DNA from: Manis javanica
Lineage: Eukaryota > Chordata > Mammalia > Pholidota > Manidae
DNA length: 64,000 bases
Direction: 5' to 3'
NCBI RefSeq assembly: GCF_040802235.1
Contig: NC_133156.1
Span: 183,346,351 to 183,410,350 of the forward strand
Below are positions 13,314-23,634 of this stretch, one piece after another. The position numbers and the translations under genes are program-made. The notes under the pieces were generated by a model. That model did not search any database. It saw only the letters and a program-made list of their open reading frames with translations, and had not been told where the DNA came from. Numbering within the stretch: the first letter of the stretch is position 1; each line of letters opens with the position of its first letter.

Positions 13314-14866
13314 ATGACATGGTACTCTATACAGAAAACCCTAAAGACTTCACCAAATAGCCATTCGAACTAGTAAATGAGTTCAGTAAAGCCATAGGAT
13401 ACAAAATCAATATACAGAAATCTGTTGCATTTCTACCTACTAATAACAACCTAGCAGAAAGAGAAATTAAGAAAATAATCCCATTGACAGTTGCAGCAAG
13501 AAGAATAAAATGCCTAGGAATAAATGTACCCAAGGAAGTAAAAGACCTGTCCTCTAAAAACTATAAAACACTGATGAAAGAAATTGAAGAAGACACAAAT
13601 ATATGGAGAGATATTCTGTGCTTATAGATAGGAAGAATTAATATTGTTAAAATGGCCATACTGCCCAAAGCAATCTTCAGATTCAATGCAATCCCTATCA
13701 AAATACCAATGGCATTTTTTGGTACATCATCCTAAAATTTGTATGGCACAAAAGACCCCAAACAGCCAAAGCAATCTTGAGAAAGAAAAACAAAGCTGGA
13801 GGTATCACAATCCCAGATTTCAAACTATACTACAAAGCAATAGTAATCAAAACAGTATGGTTCTGGCACAACAGTAGATATGTAGATCAATGGAACAGAA
13901 TAGAGAGCTCAGAAATAAACCCATTCTAATATGATCAGTCAATATATGACAAAGGAGGCAACAATGGAGAAAAGGAGTTTCTTTAATAAATAGTGTTTGG
14001 AAAACTGGACAACTACATGAAAAAAAAAAAATGAAACTGTACCACTGTCTTACACCATATACAAATAAACCCAAAATGGTTTAAAGACCTAAACATAAGA
14101 CCTGAAACCATTAAACTTCTAAAATAAAACATTGGCAGTAAACTCCTGGACATCAGCCTTAGCAATTTTTTCTGGATATGTTTCCCCAGGCCAGAGAAAC
14201 ACAACAAAAATAAACAAGTGGGACTACACCAAACTGAAAAGGGTCTGCACAGCAAAGGAAACCATCAACAAAACAAAAACTGAATGGGAGAATATATTTG
14301 TAAATGATATCTCTAATAAAGAGTTAATATCCAAACATATAAAGAACTCATACAGCTCAACACCAAAAAACCAGTCTGATTTAAAAATGGGCATAGGTCC
14401 CAAATAGATATTTCTCCAAAGAAGACATAGAGATGGCCAACATGAAGAGATGCTCAACACCGCTAATCATTAGGAAAAGCAAATCAAAACCACAATGAAA
14501 TATCACCTCACACCTGTTAGAATGGCCAATATCAAAATGAGAAGAAATAACAAGTGTTGAAGAGGATATGGAGAAAAGGAAACCCTCTTGCACTGTTGGT
14601 GGGAATGTAAGTTGGTGTAGCTACTATGGAAAACCATATGGAGGTTCCTCAAAAAGTTAAAAATAGAAATACCATACTACCTGTTATTATACTTCTGGGT
14701 ATTTATCTGGAAAAAAAAAACACTAACTTGAAAAGTTACATGGGCCCTGTGTTTACTGTAGCATTAATTACAATAGCCAAGATAGGGAGGGAAGCAACAC
14801 ACTGTCCATCAATAGATGAATGGGTAAAGATATGGTACATACATACAATGGAATATTATTCACCAT
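13314..14866 (+). mobile_element. Old L1, ORF2 part 2 (RT to near the ORF2 end)
   Basis: This is the continuation of the element at 9045-10508. It starts right after the RT active-site codons ('tactctatacagaaaaccctaaag') and runs through the thumb and C-terminal region, including the 'atagatgaatgggtaaagatatgg' and 'tacaatggaatattattca' stretches. Open pieces at 14132-14407 and 14626-14868 retain ORF2-like residues but are separated by stops and frameshifts. It is interrupted at 14867/14879 by the young L1 and resumes at about 23635. Confidence 0.9.
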
Positions 14867-14878
14867 AAAAAAGAATGA
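14867..14878 (+). repeat. Left target-site duplication of the young L1 insertion
   Basis: AAAAAAGAATGA lies immediately before the first L1 base and recurs at 23623-23634. The base before it is T, so the nick site T/AAAAAA fits the L1 endonuclease preference. Confidence 0.9.
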
Positions 14879-16481
14879 GGGGCGGGAGCCAAGATGGCGG
14901 CGTGAGTAGAGCAGTGGAAATCTCCTCCCAAAAACACATAGAGCTATGAAAATATAACAAAGAAAAATCTTCCTAAAATAGAGACCACAGGACACAGGAC
15001 AACATCCAGACCACATCCACACCTGCAAGAACCCAGCGCCTTGTGAAGGGGGTAAGATACAAGCCCCAGCCCGGCAGGACCCGAGCGCCCCTCCCCCCGG
15101 CTCCCGGCGGGTGGAGAGAAACCGGAGCAGTTTTTTTTTTTTGGCGAGCGCTTTTTGGAAGCCTTAGAGGGACGGGCCCCCGTTGCTGGGGAGGCAGGGT
15201 GGCGGGACCGGTGAGGAGGTGCCTGGGAACGGCGCCGGAGGACAAAGAATATCCCGCGTTTCTCCCTGCGAGACCTGGGGGCGGGTGCCTGAGACCGGTG
15301 CCTGAGGACGGAGGAGGTCGCGCGTTTTTCCCCTTTTTTTTTTTTTTTCTCTTTTTGGCAAGCGCTTTTTGGAAGCCTTGAAGGGACGGGGACCCCAGTG
15401 CTAGGGAGGCACGGTGGCGGGACTGGTGAGCGGGTGGCTGGGACCGGCGCCTGAGGACAAAGAATATCCCCCGTTTTTCCCTGCGGGACCGGTGGGCGGG
15501 TGCCTGAGACCGGCACTTGAGGACAGAGGAAATCGCGCGTTTTTCCCCTTTTTTTTTTCTCTTTTCTGCGAGTGCTTTTTGGAAGCCTAAAAGGGACAGG
15601 GACCCCGGTGCTAGGGAGGCAGGGCGGCGGGACTGGTGAGCGGGTGCCTGGGACCGGCACCTGAGGACAAAGAATATCCCGCATTTTTCCCTGTGGGACC
15701 GGTGGGTGGGTGCCTGAGACCAGCACCTGAGGACGGAAGAAATCGCGCGTTTTTCCCCTTTTTTTTCTCTCTTTTTGCCAAGTGCTTTTTGGAAGCCTTG
15801 AAGGGACAGGGACCCCGGTGCTAGGGAGGCAGGGCGGCAGGACTGGTGAGCGGGTGCGTGGGACCAGTGCCTGAGGACAAAGAATATTGAGCGTTCCTTC
15901 CCTGCGGGACCGGTGGGTGGGTGCTTTTTGGAAGCCTTGAAAGGACAGGGACCCTGGTGCTAGGGAGACAGGGCAGCAGGACCAGTGCGCGGGTGCCTGG
16001 GACCGGCACCTGAGGAAAAAAAAAAAAAATCGCGTGTTTTTTCTTTTTTTTTTCCTTTCTGTTCCCTCTCTCATTGTTGCTGTTGTTGTGTTGGTTTGGA
16101 GAGTGCTTTTTGGAAATCTTAAAGGGGCAGGACAGGTCACTTAGACCAGAAGCAGGGAATCTGGGGATCTCTGGGCACTCTAACCCCCTGGGCAGCAGGG
16201 AGCACAGAGGCCCCTTACGGAGATAAATAGTCTCCTGGCTGCTCCCCCTCCAACGGGGCTCCACCATTTTGGAGGAACAGCCCCAGCCAGGCCAAGCCCA
16301 CAGCAACAGTGGAGATAAACCCCAAAGCAACTGGGCAGGAAGCAGAAGCCCTGTCTGCGCACAGCTGCCCAGCACAAGCCACTAGAGGTCGCTATTCTCC
16401 CAGGAAAAGGCTACAAACCAACAAGAAGGGAAGCTCTTCCAGCGGTCACTTGTACCAGCTCTGCAGACTATCTCTATCACC
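14879..16481 (+). promoter_or_regulatory. L1 5' UTR / internal promoter region
   Basis: The 1.6-kb leader begins with the L1 start block (GCCAAGATGGCGGC). 'aagatggcggc' contains the core expected of a YY1 site (GATGGC) near the RNA start, as in other mammalian L1s. It then becomes CpG- and GC-rich and is largely made of tandem units (15144-16137). The last 340 bp before ORF1 are non-repetitive. Promoter function is inferred from the family. Confidence 0.8.
15144..16137 (+). repeat. Tandem repeat units (about 210 bp) in the L1 5' UTR
   Basis: Units start with a shared 'gcgctttttggaagcct'-type block at about 15144, 15358, 15568, 15777 and 15919, with a partial sixth at about 16101. The first three spacings are 214, 210 and 209 bp. 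The fourth unit is cut to about 142 bp and the fifth is about 180 bp. Each full unit carries a 'gggaccggtg'-like GC block, 'gaggacaaagaatatcc', and a C/T tract. The arrangement resembles promoter monomers of rodent L1s, but the unit is distinct. Confidence 0.85.
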
Positions 16482-17405
16482 ATGAAAAGGCAAAACTACA
16501 GGCAGACAAAGATCACAGAGACAACACCTGAGAAGGAGACAGACCTAACTAGTCCTCCTGAAAAAGAATTCAAAATAAAAATCATGAACATGCTGACAGA
16601 GATGCAGAGAAAAATGCAAGAGCAATGGGATGAGATGCAGAGAAAAATGCAAGAGCAGTGGGATGAGATGCAGAGAAAAATGCAAGAGCAGTGGGATGAA
16701 GTCCGGAAGGAGATCACAGATGTCAGGAAAGAGATCACAGAAGTGACACAATCCCTGGAAGGATTTATAAGCAGAATGGATAAGATGCAAGAGGCCATTG
16801 AAGGAATAGAAGCCAGAGAACAGGAACGTATAGAAGCTGACATAGAGAGAGATAAAAGGATCTCCAGGAATGAAACAACACTAAGAGAAATATGTGACCA
16901 ATACAAAAGGAAAAACATTCGTATTATAGGGATACCAGAAGAGGAAGAAAGAGGAAAAGGGATAGAAAGTGTCTTTGAAGAAATAATTGCTGAAAACTTC
17001 CCCAAACTGGGGGAGGAAATAATCGAACAGACCATGGAATTATACAGAACCCCCAACAGAAAGGATCCAAGGAGGACAACACCAAGACACATAATAATTA
17101 AAATGGCAAGGATCAAGGACAAGGAAAGAGTTTTAAAGGCAGCTAGAGAGAAAAAGGTCACCTATAAAGGAAAACCAATCAGGCTAACATCAGACTTCTC
17201 AACAGAAACCCTACAGGCCAGAAGAGAATGGCATGATATACTTAATGCAATGAAACAGAAGGGCCTTGAACCAAGGATACTGTATCCAGCACGACTATCA
17301 TTTAAATATGATGGTGGGATCAAACAATTCCCAGACAAGCAAAAGCTGAGGGAATTTGCTTCCCACAAACCACCTCTACAGGGCATCCTACAGGGACTGC
17401 TCTAG
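16482..17405 (+). CDS. ORF1p: L1 ORF1 protein (RNA-binding chaperone), intact
   Basis: The 307-aa product is the normal size for mammalian L1 ORF1p, the trimeric RNA-binding protein that packages L1 RNA in cytoplasmic particles. Residues about 25-130 are Glu/Lys/Gln-rich and read as a coiled coil. Within it the 11-residue unit MQRKMQEQWDE occurs three times in tandem. The RRM begins at about residue 145 with NIRIIGIPEEEERGKG. The C-terminal domain follows (YKGKPIRLTSDFS, then ARLSFKYDGG). The ATG at 16482 follows the 5' UTR and is the first in frame. The stop at 17405 is 195 bp before the ORF2 ATG, a usual spacer. No frameshift or stop is present. Confidence 0.93.
   Translation: MKRQNYRQTKITETTPEKETDLTSPPEKEFKIKIMNMLTEMQRKMQEQWDEMQRKMQEQWDEMQRKMQEQWDEVRKEITDVRKEITEVTQSLEGFISRMDKMQEAIEGIEAREQERIEADIERDKRISRNETTLREICDQYKRKNIRIIGIPEEEERGKGIESVFEEIIAENFPKLGEEIIEQTMELYRTPNRKDPRRTTPRHIIIKMARIKDKERVLKAAREKKVTYKGKPIRLTSDFSTETLQARREWHDILNAMKQKGLEPRILYPARLSFKYDGGIKQFPDKQKLREFASHKPPLQGILQGLL
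16602..16700 (+). repeat. 33-bp tandem repeat (x3) inside ORF1
   Basis: Three consecutive 33-bp units start at 16602, 16635 and 16668. They differ at only one or two bases and encode MQRKMQEQWDE each time. Eleven residues is a hendecad, a period a coiled coil can tolerate. Confidence 0.95.
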
Positions 17406-17600
17406 ATGGGAGCACCCCTAAAAAGAGCACAGAACAAAACACACAACATATGAAGAATGGAGGAGGAGGAATAAGAAGGGAGAGAAGAAAAGACTCTCCA
17501 GACAGTGTATATAACAGCTCAATAAGCGAGCTAAGTTAGGCAGTAAGATACTAAAGAAGCTAACCTTGAACCTTTGGTAACCACGAATCTAAAGCCTGCA

Positions 17601-20600
17601 ATGGCAATAAGTACATATCTTTCAATAGTCACCCTAAATGTAAATGGACTTAATGCACCAATCAAAAGACATAGAGTAATAGAATGGATAAAAAAGCAAG
17701 ACCCATCTATATGCTGCTTACAAGAAACTCACCTTAAACCCAAAGATAAGCATAGACTAAAAGTCAAGGGATGGAAAAACATATTTCAGGCAAACAACAG
17801 TGAGAAGAAAGCAGGGGTTGCAGTACTAATATCAGACAAAATAGACTTCAAAACAAAGAAAGTAACAAGAGATAAAGAAGGCCACTACATAATGATAAAG
17901 GGCTTAGTCCAACAAGAGGATATAACCATTCTAAATATATATGCACCCAATACAGGAGCACCAGCATATGTGAAGCAAATACTAACAGAACTAAAGAGGG
18001 AAATAGACTGCAATGCATTCATTGTAGGAGACTTCAACACACCACTCACCCCAAAGGATAGATCCACCGGGCAGAAAATAAGTAAAGACACACAGGCACT
18101 GAACAACACACTAGAACAGATGGACCTAATAGACATCTATAGAACTTTACATCCAAAAGCAACAGGATATACATTCTTCTCAAGTGCACATGGAACATTC
18201 TCTAGAATAGACCACATACTAGCTCACAAAAAGAGCCTCAGTAAATTCCACAATATTGAAATTCTACCAACCAATTTTTCAGACCACAAAGGTATGAAAG
18301 TAGAAATAAATTCTACAAAGAAAACAAAAAGGCTCACAAACACATGGAGGCTTAACAACATGCTACTAAATAATCAATGGATCAATGAACAAATCAAAAT
18401 AGAGATCAAGGAATATATAGAAACAAATGACAACAACAACACTAAGCCCCAACTTCTGTGGGATGCAGCGAAAGCAGTCTTAAGAGGAAAGTATATAGCA
18501 ATCCAGGCACACTTGAAGAAGGAAGAACAATCCCAAATGAATAGTCTAACATCACAATTATTAAAACTGGAAAAAGAAGAACAAATGAGGCCTAAAGTCA
18601 GCAGAAGGAGGGACATAATAAAGATCAGAGAAGAAATAAACAAAATTGAGAAGAATAAAACAATAGCAAAAATCAACGAAACCAAGAGCTGGTTCTTTGA
18701 GAAAATAAACAAAATAGATAAGCCTCTAGCCCAACTTATTAAGAGAAAAAGAGAGTCAACACAAATCAACATAATCAGAAATGAGAATGGAAAAATCACG
18801 ACAGACTCCACAGAAATACAAAGAATTATTAAAGACTACTATGAAAACCTATATGCCAACAAGCTGGAAAACCTAGAAGAAATGGACAACTTCCTAGAAA
18901 AATACAACCTCCCAAGACTGACCAAGGAAGAAACACAAAAGTTAAACAAACCAATTACAAGCAAAGAAATTGAAACAGTAATCAAAAAACTACCCAAGAA
19001 CAAAACCCCGGGGCCGGACGGATTTACCTCGGAATTTTATCAGACACACAGAGAAGACATAATACCCATTCTCCTTAAAGTGTTCCACAAAATAGAAGAA
19101 GAGGGAATACTCCCAAACTCATTCTATGAAGCCAACATCACCCTAATACCAAAACCAGGGAAAGACCCCACCAAAAAAGAAAATTACAGACCAATATCCC
19201 TGATGAACGTAGATGCAAAAATACTCAATAAAATATTAGCAAACAGAATTCAACAGTATATCAAAAGGATCATACACCATGACCAAGTGGGGTTCATCCC
19301 AGGGATGCAAGGATGGTACAACATTCGAAAATCCATCAACATCATCCACCACATCAACAAAAAGAAAGACAAAAACCACATGATCATCTCCATAGATGCT
19401 GAAAAAGCATTTGACAAAATTCAACATCCATTCATGATAAAAACTCTCAGCAAAATGGGAATAGAGGGCAAGTACCTCAACATAATAAAGGCCATATATG
19501 ATAAACCCACAGCCAGCATTATACTGAACAGCGAGAAGCTGAAAGCATTTCCACTGAGATCGGGAACCAGACAGGGATGCCCACTCTCCCCACTGTTATT
19601 TAACATAGTACTGGAGGTCCTAGCCACGGCAATCAGACAAAACAAAGAAATACAAGGAATCCAGATTGGTAAAGAAGAAGTTAAACTGTCACTATTTGCA
19701 GATGATATGATACTGTACATAAAAAACCCTAAAGACTCCACTCCAAAACTACTAGAACTGATATCGGAATACAGCAAAGTTGCAGGATACAAAATCAACA
19801 CACAGAAATCTGTAGCTTTCCTATACACTAACAACGAATCAATAGAAAGAGAAATCAGGAAAACAATTCCATTCACCATTGCATCAAAAAGAATAAAATA
19901 CCTAGGAATAAACCTAACCAAGGAAGTGAAAGACTTATACTCTGAAAACTACAAGTCACTCTTAAGAGAAATTAAAGGGGACACTAATAAATGGAAACTC
20001 ATCCCATGCTCATGGCTAGGAAGAATTAATATCGTCAAAATGGCCATCCTGCCGAAAGCAATATACAAATTTGATGCAATCCCTCTCAAATTACCAGCAA
20101 CATTCTTCAATGAATTGGAACAAATAATTCAAAAATTCATATGGAAACACCAAAGACCCCGAATAGCCAAAGCAATCCTGAAAAAGAAGAATAAAGTAGG
20201 GGGGATCTCACTCCCCAACTTCAAGCTCTACTACAAAGCCATAGTAATCAAGACAATTTGGTACTGGCACAAGAACAGAGCCACAGACCAGTGGAACAGA
20301 TTAGAGACCCCAGAAATTAACCCAAACATATATGGTCAATTAATATTTGATAAAGGAGCCATGGACATACAATGGCAAAATGACAGTCTCTTCAACAGAT
20401 GGTGCTGGCAAAACTGGACAGCTACATGTAGGAGAATGAAACTGGACCATTGTCTAACCCCATATACAAAGGTAAACTCAAAATGGATCAAAGACCTGAA
20501 TGTAAGTCACGAAACCATTAAACTCTTGGAAAAAAACATAGGCAAAAACCTCTTAGACATAAACATGAGTGATCTCTTCTTGAACATATCTCCCCGGGCA

Positions 20601-21416
20601 AGGAAAACAACAGCAAAAATGAGCAAGTGGGACTACATTAAGCTGAAAAGCTTCTGTACAGCAAAAGACACCATCAATAGAACAAAAAGGAACCCTACAG
20701 TATGGGAGAATATATTTGAAAATGACAGATCTGATAAAGGCTTGACGTCCAGAATATATAAAGAGCTCACACGCCTCAACAAACAAAAAACAAATAACCC
20801 AATTAAAAAATGGGCAGAGGAACTGAACAGACAGTTCTCCAAAAAAGAAATACAGATGGCCAAGAGACACATGAAAAGATGCTCCACATCGCTAATTATC
20901 AGAGAAATGCAAATTAAAACTACAATGAGGTATCACCTCACACCAGTAAGGATAGCTGCCATCCAAAAGACAAACAACAACAAATGTTGGCGAGGCTGTG
21001 GAGAAAGGGGAACCCTCCTACACTGCTGGTGGGAATGTAAATTAGTTCAACCATTGTGGAAAGCAGTATGGAGGTGCATCAAAATGCTCAAAACAGACCT
21101 ACCATTTGACCCAGGAATTCCACTCCTAGGAATTTACCCTAAGAACGCAGCAATCAAGTTTGAGAAAGACAGATGCACTCCTATGTTTATCGCAGCACTA
21201 TTTACAATAGCCAAGAATTGGAAGCAACCTAAATGTCCATCTGTAGATGAATGGATAAAGAAGATGTGGTACATATACACAATGGAATACTACTCAGCCA
21301 TAAGAAGTGGAAAAATCCAACCATTTGCAGCAACATGGATGGAGCTGGAGAGTATTATGCTCAGTGAAATAAGCCAAGCGGAGAAAGAGAAATACCAAAT
21401 GATTTCACTCATCTGA
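17601..21416 (+). CDS. ORF2p: L1 ORF2 protein (endonuclease-reverse transcriptase), intact
   Basis: The product of about 1271 aa is close to the usual L1 ORF2p length. The ATG at 17601 ([18 protein letters not shown]) is chosen because it directly precedes the endonuclease domain; the frame is open further upstream without ATG. APE-type endonuclease residues are visible: the N of [38 protein letters not shown] and SDHKGMK. The RT shows [20 protein letters not shown], the [10 protein letters not shown] palm motif, [20 protein letters not shown] and FADD at residues 699-702. The C-terminal Cys-rich segment is at about 1129-1146 (CWRGC...HCWWEC). No stop or frameshift interrupts it, so it encodes all parts needed for target-primed reverse transcription. 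Confidence 0.95.
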   Translation: MAISTYLSIVTLNVNGLNAPIKRHRVIEWIKKQDPSICCLQETHLKPKDKHRLKVKGWKNIFQANNSEKKAGVAVLISDKIDFKTKKVTRDKEGHYIMIKGLVQQEDITILNIYAPNTGAPAYVKQILTELKREIDCNAFIVGDFNTPLTPKDRSTGQKISKDTQALNNTLEQMDLIDIYRTLHPKATGYTFFSSAHGTFSRIDHILAHKKSLSKFHNIEILPTNFSDHKGMKVEINSTKKTKRLTNTWRLNNMLLNNQWINEQIKIEIKEYIETNDNNNTKPQLLWDAAKAVLRGKYIAIQAHLKKEEQSQMNSLTSQLLKLEKEEQMRPKVSRRRDIIKIREEINKIEKNKTIAKINETKSWFFEKINKIDKPLAQLIKRKRESTQINIIRNENGKITTDSTEIQRIIKDYYENLYANKLENLEEMDNFLEKYNLPRLTKEETQKLNKPITSKEIETVIKKLPKNKTPGPDGFTSEFYQTHREDIIPILLKVFHKIEEEGILPNSFYEANITLIPKPGKDPTKKENYRPISLMNVDAKILNKILANRIQQYIKRIIHHDQVGFIPGMQGWYNIRKSINIIHHINKKKDKNHMIISIDAEKAFDKIQHPFMIKTLSKMGIEGKYLNIIKAIYDKPTASIILNSEKLKAFPLRSGTRQGCPLSPLLFNIVLEVLATAIRQNKEIQGIQIGKEEVKLSLFADDMILYIKNPKDSTPKLLELISEYSKVAGYKINTQKSVAFLYTNNESIEREIRKTIPFTIASKRIKYLGINLTKEVKDLYSENYKSLLREIKGDTNKWKLIPCSWLGRINIVKMAILPKAIYKFDAIPLKLPATFFNELEQIIQKFIWKHQRPRIAKAILKKKNKVGGISLPNFKLYYKAIVIKTIWYWHKNRATDQWNRLETPEINPNIYGQLIFDKGAMDIQWQNDSLFNRWCWQNWTATCRRMKLDHCLTPYTKVNSKWIKDLNVSHETIKLLEKNIGKNLLDINMSDLFLNISPRARKTTAKMSKWDYIKLKSFCTAKDTINRTKRNPTVWENIFENDRSDKGLTSRIYKELTRLNKQKTNNPIKKWAEELNRQFSKKEIQMAKRHMKRCSTSLIIREMQIKTTMRYHLTPVRIAAIQKTNNNKCWRGCGERGTLLHCWWECKLVQPLWKAVWRCIKMLKTDLPFDPGIPLLGIYPKNAAIKFEKDRCTPMFIAALFTIAKNWKQPKCPSVDEWIKKMWYIYTMEYYSAIRSGKIQPFAATWMELESIMLSEISQAEKEKYQMISLI

Positions 21417-21790
21417 GGAGTATAGGAACAAAGGAAAAACTGAAGGAACAAAACAGCAGCAGAATTACAGAACCCAAAAATGGACTAACAGGTACCAAAG
21501 GGAAAGGAACTGGGGAGGATGGGTGGGCAGGGAGGGATAAGGGGGGGGAAGAAGAAGGGGGGTATTAAGATTAGCATGCATGGGGGGGAGGGAGAAAGGG
21601 GAGGGTGGGCTGCACAACACAGAGAGGACAAGTAGTGACTCTACAACATTTTGCTAAGCTGATGGACAGTAACCGTAATGTGGTTGTTAGGGGGGACCTG
21701 ATATAGGGGAGAGCATAGTAAACATAGTATTCTTCAGGTAAGTGTAGATTAAAAATTAAAAAAAAAAAAAAAGAAAGAAAGAAAGAAAAG
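21417..21790 (+). other. L1 3' UTR with G-rich tract and poly(A)
   Basis: The 3' UTR contains a strongly G-rich, quadruplex-prone stretch (about 21505-21620, several runs of four or more G). A G-rich tract is a regular feature of mammalian L1 3' UTRs. It ends with an ATTAAA variant signal just before an A-tract that passes into (AAAG)n at about 21757-21790. Confidence 0.85.
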
Positions 21791-21952
21791 GGGGATTACT
21801 CCTTAACAGGATAAAACTATTGGTAAATCAAAGATCAACGCATGCTTTAAATATCCTTAATGTTGATCACTTAAAGGGTGTCAGATGATCAGCTATGGAG
21901 GTACTCTTTTCTGATAATATTCCTTTCTCTTAATTAAAAAAAAAAAAAAAAA
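21791..21952 (+). other. First transduced segment and second A-tract
   Basis: About 145 bp of non-L1 sequence follows the L1 poly(A). It ends with ATTAAA merging into a 17-A tract at 21936-21952. It fits a conventional L1 3' transduction from a former source locus. No repeat family is recognised. Confidence 0.6.
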
Positions 21953-22947
21953 GCAGTTACTGTGTGCTGACCTCCAATGAGTTCTGCACAGTGGTATAGA
22001 GGGCATGTCAAAGTGTGGGCAAAGGGTCTGTTTGTTTCTACGCAGAAGATCAAGGCCTAGCTTGGATACCCAGAAAATGAACTAAGATACGATATGAGGA
22101 GGAGCTTCCGGCATCAGCACTCTCTGGAGGACTCGTGCCGGGGGATGATCATCAAAAAGCCTCCACAGGGATCCGGACGATGCTGCGGTTGTGGCTGCAT
22201 CCAGCCCACCATCTCCTGGACTTTCCATGAGAAGGAGGAGGGAGATGTCTAGGCTGGCATGTGCATACAGTGAGACAACGAATTTGACTGGATCTGTACT
22301 GTTGGAACTCAACCAGGAGTTGGGAGGGGTGCAAGTTGTAGCACCCCAAAATCTCATGACTATAGACTATCTATGGTTAAAAGAACATATGGGATGTGAA
22401 CAGATCCCAGAAATGGGCTGCTTTAATTTGTCTGATGGTTCAAGTACAGTTGGAAAATATCCATCATATCATAGATAAATTTTCACAAATGCCTAGGGTG
22501 CCTAAATGGTTTTCTTGGCTTCACTGGAGATGGCTGGTAATTATAGATTTGCTTTGTTTATGTCACCGTATTCCTATTATGTCAATATGTGTGTGCAAAT
22601 TAGTTAGTAGTTTAAAACCTATACATACTTAAGGTACTATACAAGAAGATATGTCAAAGAAATAATCAATCCTCCCAAGTTTCCTTCATATGCTACATCT
22701 ATAGCTTTTCTTCTTCCTTCCTAATTACAAACTTTAAATAGAATTCGTGCCTCATATCGAATTTACCAAGTATCATAATTCCTCCAGGTGGTAAAGATAC
22801 CTCGAGACAAGTGCTGGGCATAGAAGCCACAGGGCATAAATCTGCAAAGAAGTAAAAAGCTAACCTTTGCAAACAATATGGCTTCTCTCTCACTTACCAA
22901 CTTTACATTTCCCTGTATGGCCCCGGAAGATGACTGGTTAGCCAGAG

Positions 22948-22987
22948 ACGGGTAAGATTCCTCAAGGGAGGAACAACCTAAGACAGG
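22948..22987 (+). promoter_or_regulatory. CTE-like NXF1-binding hairpin motif
   Basis: ACGGGTAAG (22948-22956) and ACCTAAGACAGG (22976-22987) flank a perfect 6-bp stem, TTCCTC (22958-22963) with GAGGAA (22968-22973), closed by an AAGG tetraloop. This two-strand internal loop plus stem is the arrangement known for one half of the type-D retrovirus constitutive transport element, which binds the mRNA exporter NXF1/TAP. Its place between env-like sequence and the LTR-like end also fits. Only one half-site was found. Function is inferred. Confidence 0.6.
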
Positions 22988-23269
22988 CACAGTCGCAGGG
23001 GGGCCATCAGGTGAGAATTTGGGGATCAACAGAGGTGAGGCTCAGAACCTCACCCCCCCTGCTTTGAGAGAAATCTTCTGCATCCGTGGATGTCTTGCTG
23101 CCCTTGTCTAGCCTGGATTAATACTTAGTCCATAGGCACACACCTGATCATCTGATCATCTACATTTGCCTTCTTACAGCACTAAACTATGTTTTCTACC
23201 TTTATCTTGCATCTACCTACCACTTCAGCATTTTATTAAAAATAAAAATAATAATAATAATAGGAGAAA

Positions 23270-23591
23270 TGTGGGATCAACATATAAATCAAGTACAAAA
23301 ATCAAATGAATATTCATATTTGACCTGATGGTTTATAGGTCATATTGCATGATCAAAACCGAAAGTTTCTGTGATGACTGCCCTTGTACTGTTCACCATG
23401 TAAGAATTTATTCACTCTGTAAGAATTCGTTCACCATGTAAGAACTTGTTCGTTATGCTTCAGAAGATTGGAGACTGACGAGAATTAGGCTTGAGATGGA
23501 TTAATGATTGTACAATGAGCATTGACCCCCCTATACTGAATTTTATTGTTGTTAACAACCATTTGATCAATAAATATGAGAGATGCCCTCT

Positions 23592-23592
<1 letters not shown>
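23270..23592 (+). repeat. LTR-like U3-R end with poly(A) signal
   Basis: A purine run (GGAGAAA) directly precedes TGTGGGATC, like a polypurine tract before U3. 'taagaacttgttcaccatg'-type 18-20-bp units recur three times (about 23395-23460). AATAAA lies in 'gatcaataaatatg', followed by the A-tract. The same end recurs at about 30780-31097. Confidence 0.6.
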
Positions 23593-23630
<38 letters not shown>

Positions 23631-23634
23631 ATGA
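23593..23634 (+). repeat. 36-A tail and right target-site duplication
   Basis: A run of 36 A (23593-23628) is followed by GAATGA. AAAAAAGAATGA at 23623-23634 matches the left duplication at 14867-14878. The long clean A-run points to a recent insertion. Confidence 0.9.

Larger units (their letters stand above)
21953..23592 (+). mobile_element. ERV 3'-end sequence carried by the young L1
   Basis: Order: an Arg-rich patch (MRRRREMSRLACA, about 22208-22245); an Env-TM-like stretch, LWLKEHMGCEQIPEMGCF, with a CX7C pair as in beta- and lentiviral TM proteins; a frameshifted Trp-rich membrane-proximal and hydrophobic segment (WFSWLHWRWLVIIDLLCL, about 22500-22560); a CTE-like hairpin (22948-22987); a purine stretch; then an LTR-like U3-R from about 23270 (TGTGGGATC...) with AATAAA at about 23569 and the A-tract about 20 bp later. 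It fits a degraded betaretrovirus-like ERV read in sense. Most of env is missing. The family is not named with confidence. Confidence 0.6.
14879..23622 (+). mobile_element. Young full-length L1 with ERV-containing 3' extension (single insertion)
   Basis: The 8.74-kb insertion is enclosed by a 12-bp target-site duplication and sits inside an old L1. Order: 5' UTR starting GGGGCGGGAGCCAAGATGG (14879-16481), ORF1 (16482-17405), inter-ORF spacer, ORF2 (17601-21416), G-rich 3' UTR, L1 poly(A) with (AAAG)n (about 21757-21790), a 145-bp unique segment with a second A-tract (21936-21952), then about 1.64 kb of ERV-like sequence ending 5' of a 36-A tract (23593-23628). Both ORFs are open, so the element may be active or was until recently. 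One duplication around everything means the L1 and the extension were copied from one readthrough RNA (3' transduction). A later insertion into the tail is less likely because no second duplication was found. Confidence 0.9.

Noticed and set aside
16496..17161. 221-codon minus-strand frame opposite L1 ORF1
   Set aside because: It is the antisense shadow of the ORF1 coding strand (Ser/Leu/Ile/Cys-rich), with no independent evidence.
23395..23460. Short 18-20-bp repeats in the ERV-like U3 as a separate minisatellite
   Set aside because: The same units occur in the second copy at about 30900-30970, so they belong to the element.
21953..23592. ERV-like block as an independent insertion into the L1 tail
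   Set aside because: No own target duplication was found, and the outer 12-bp duplication encloses L1 and ERV part together. Left open as a finding to test.
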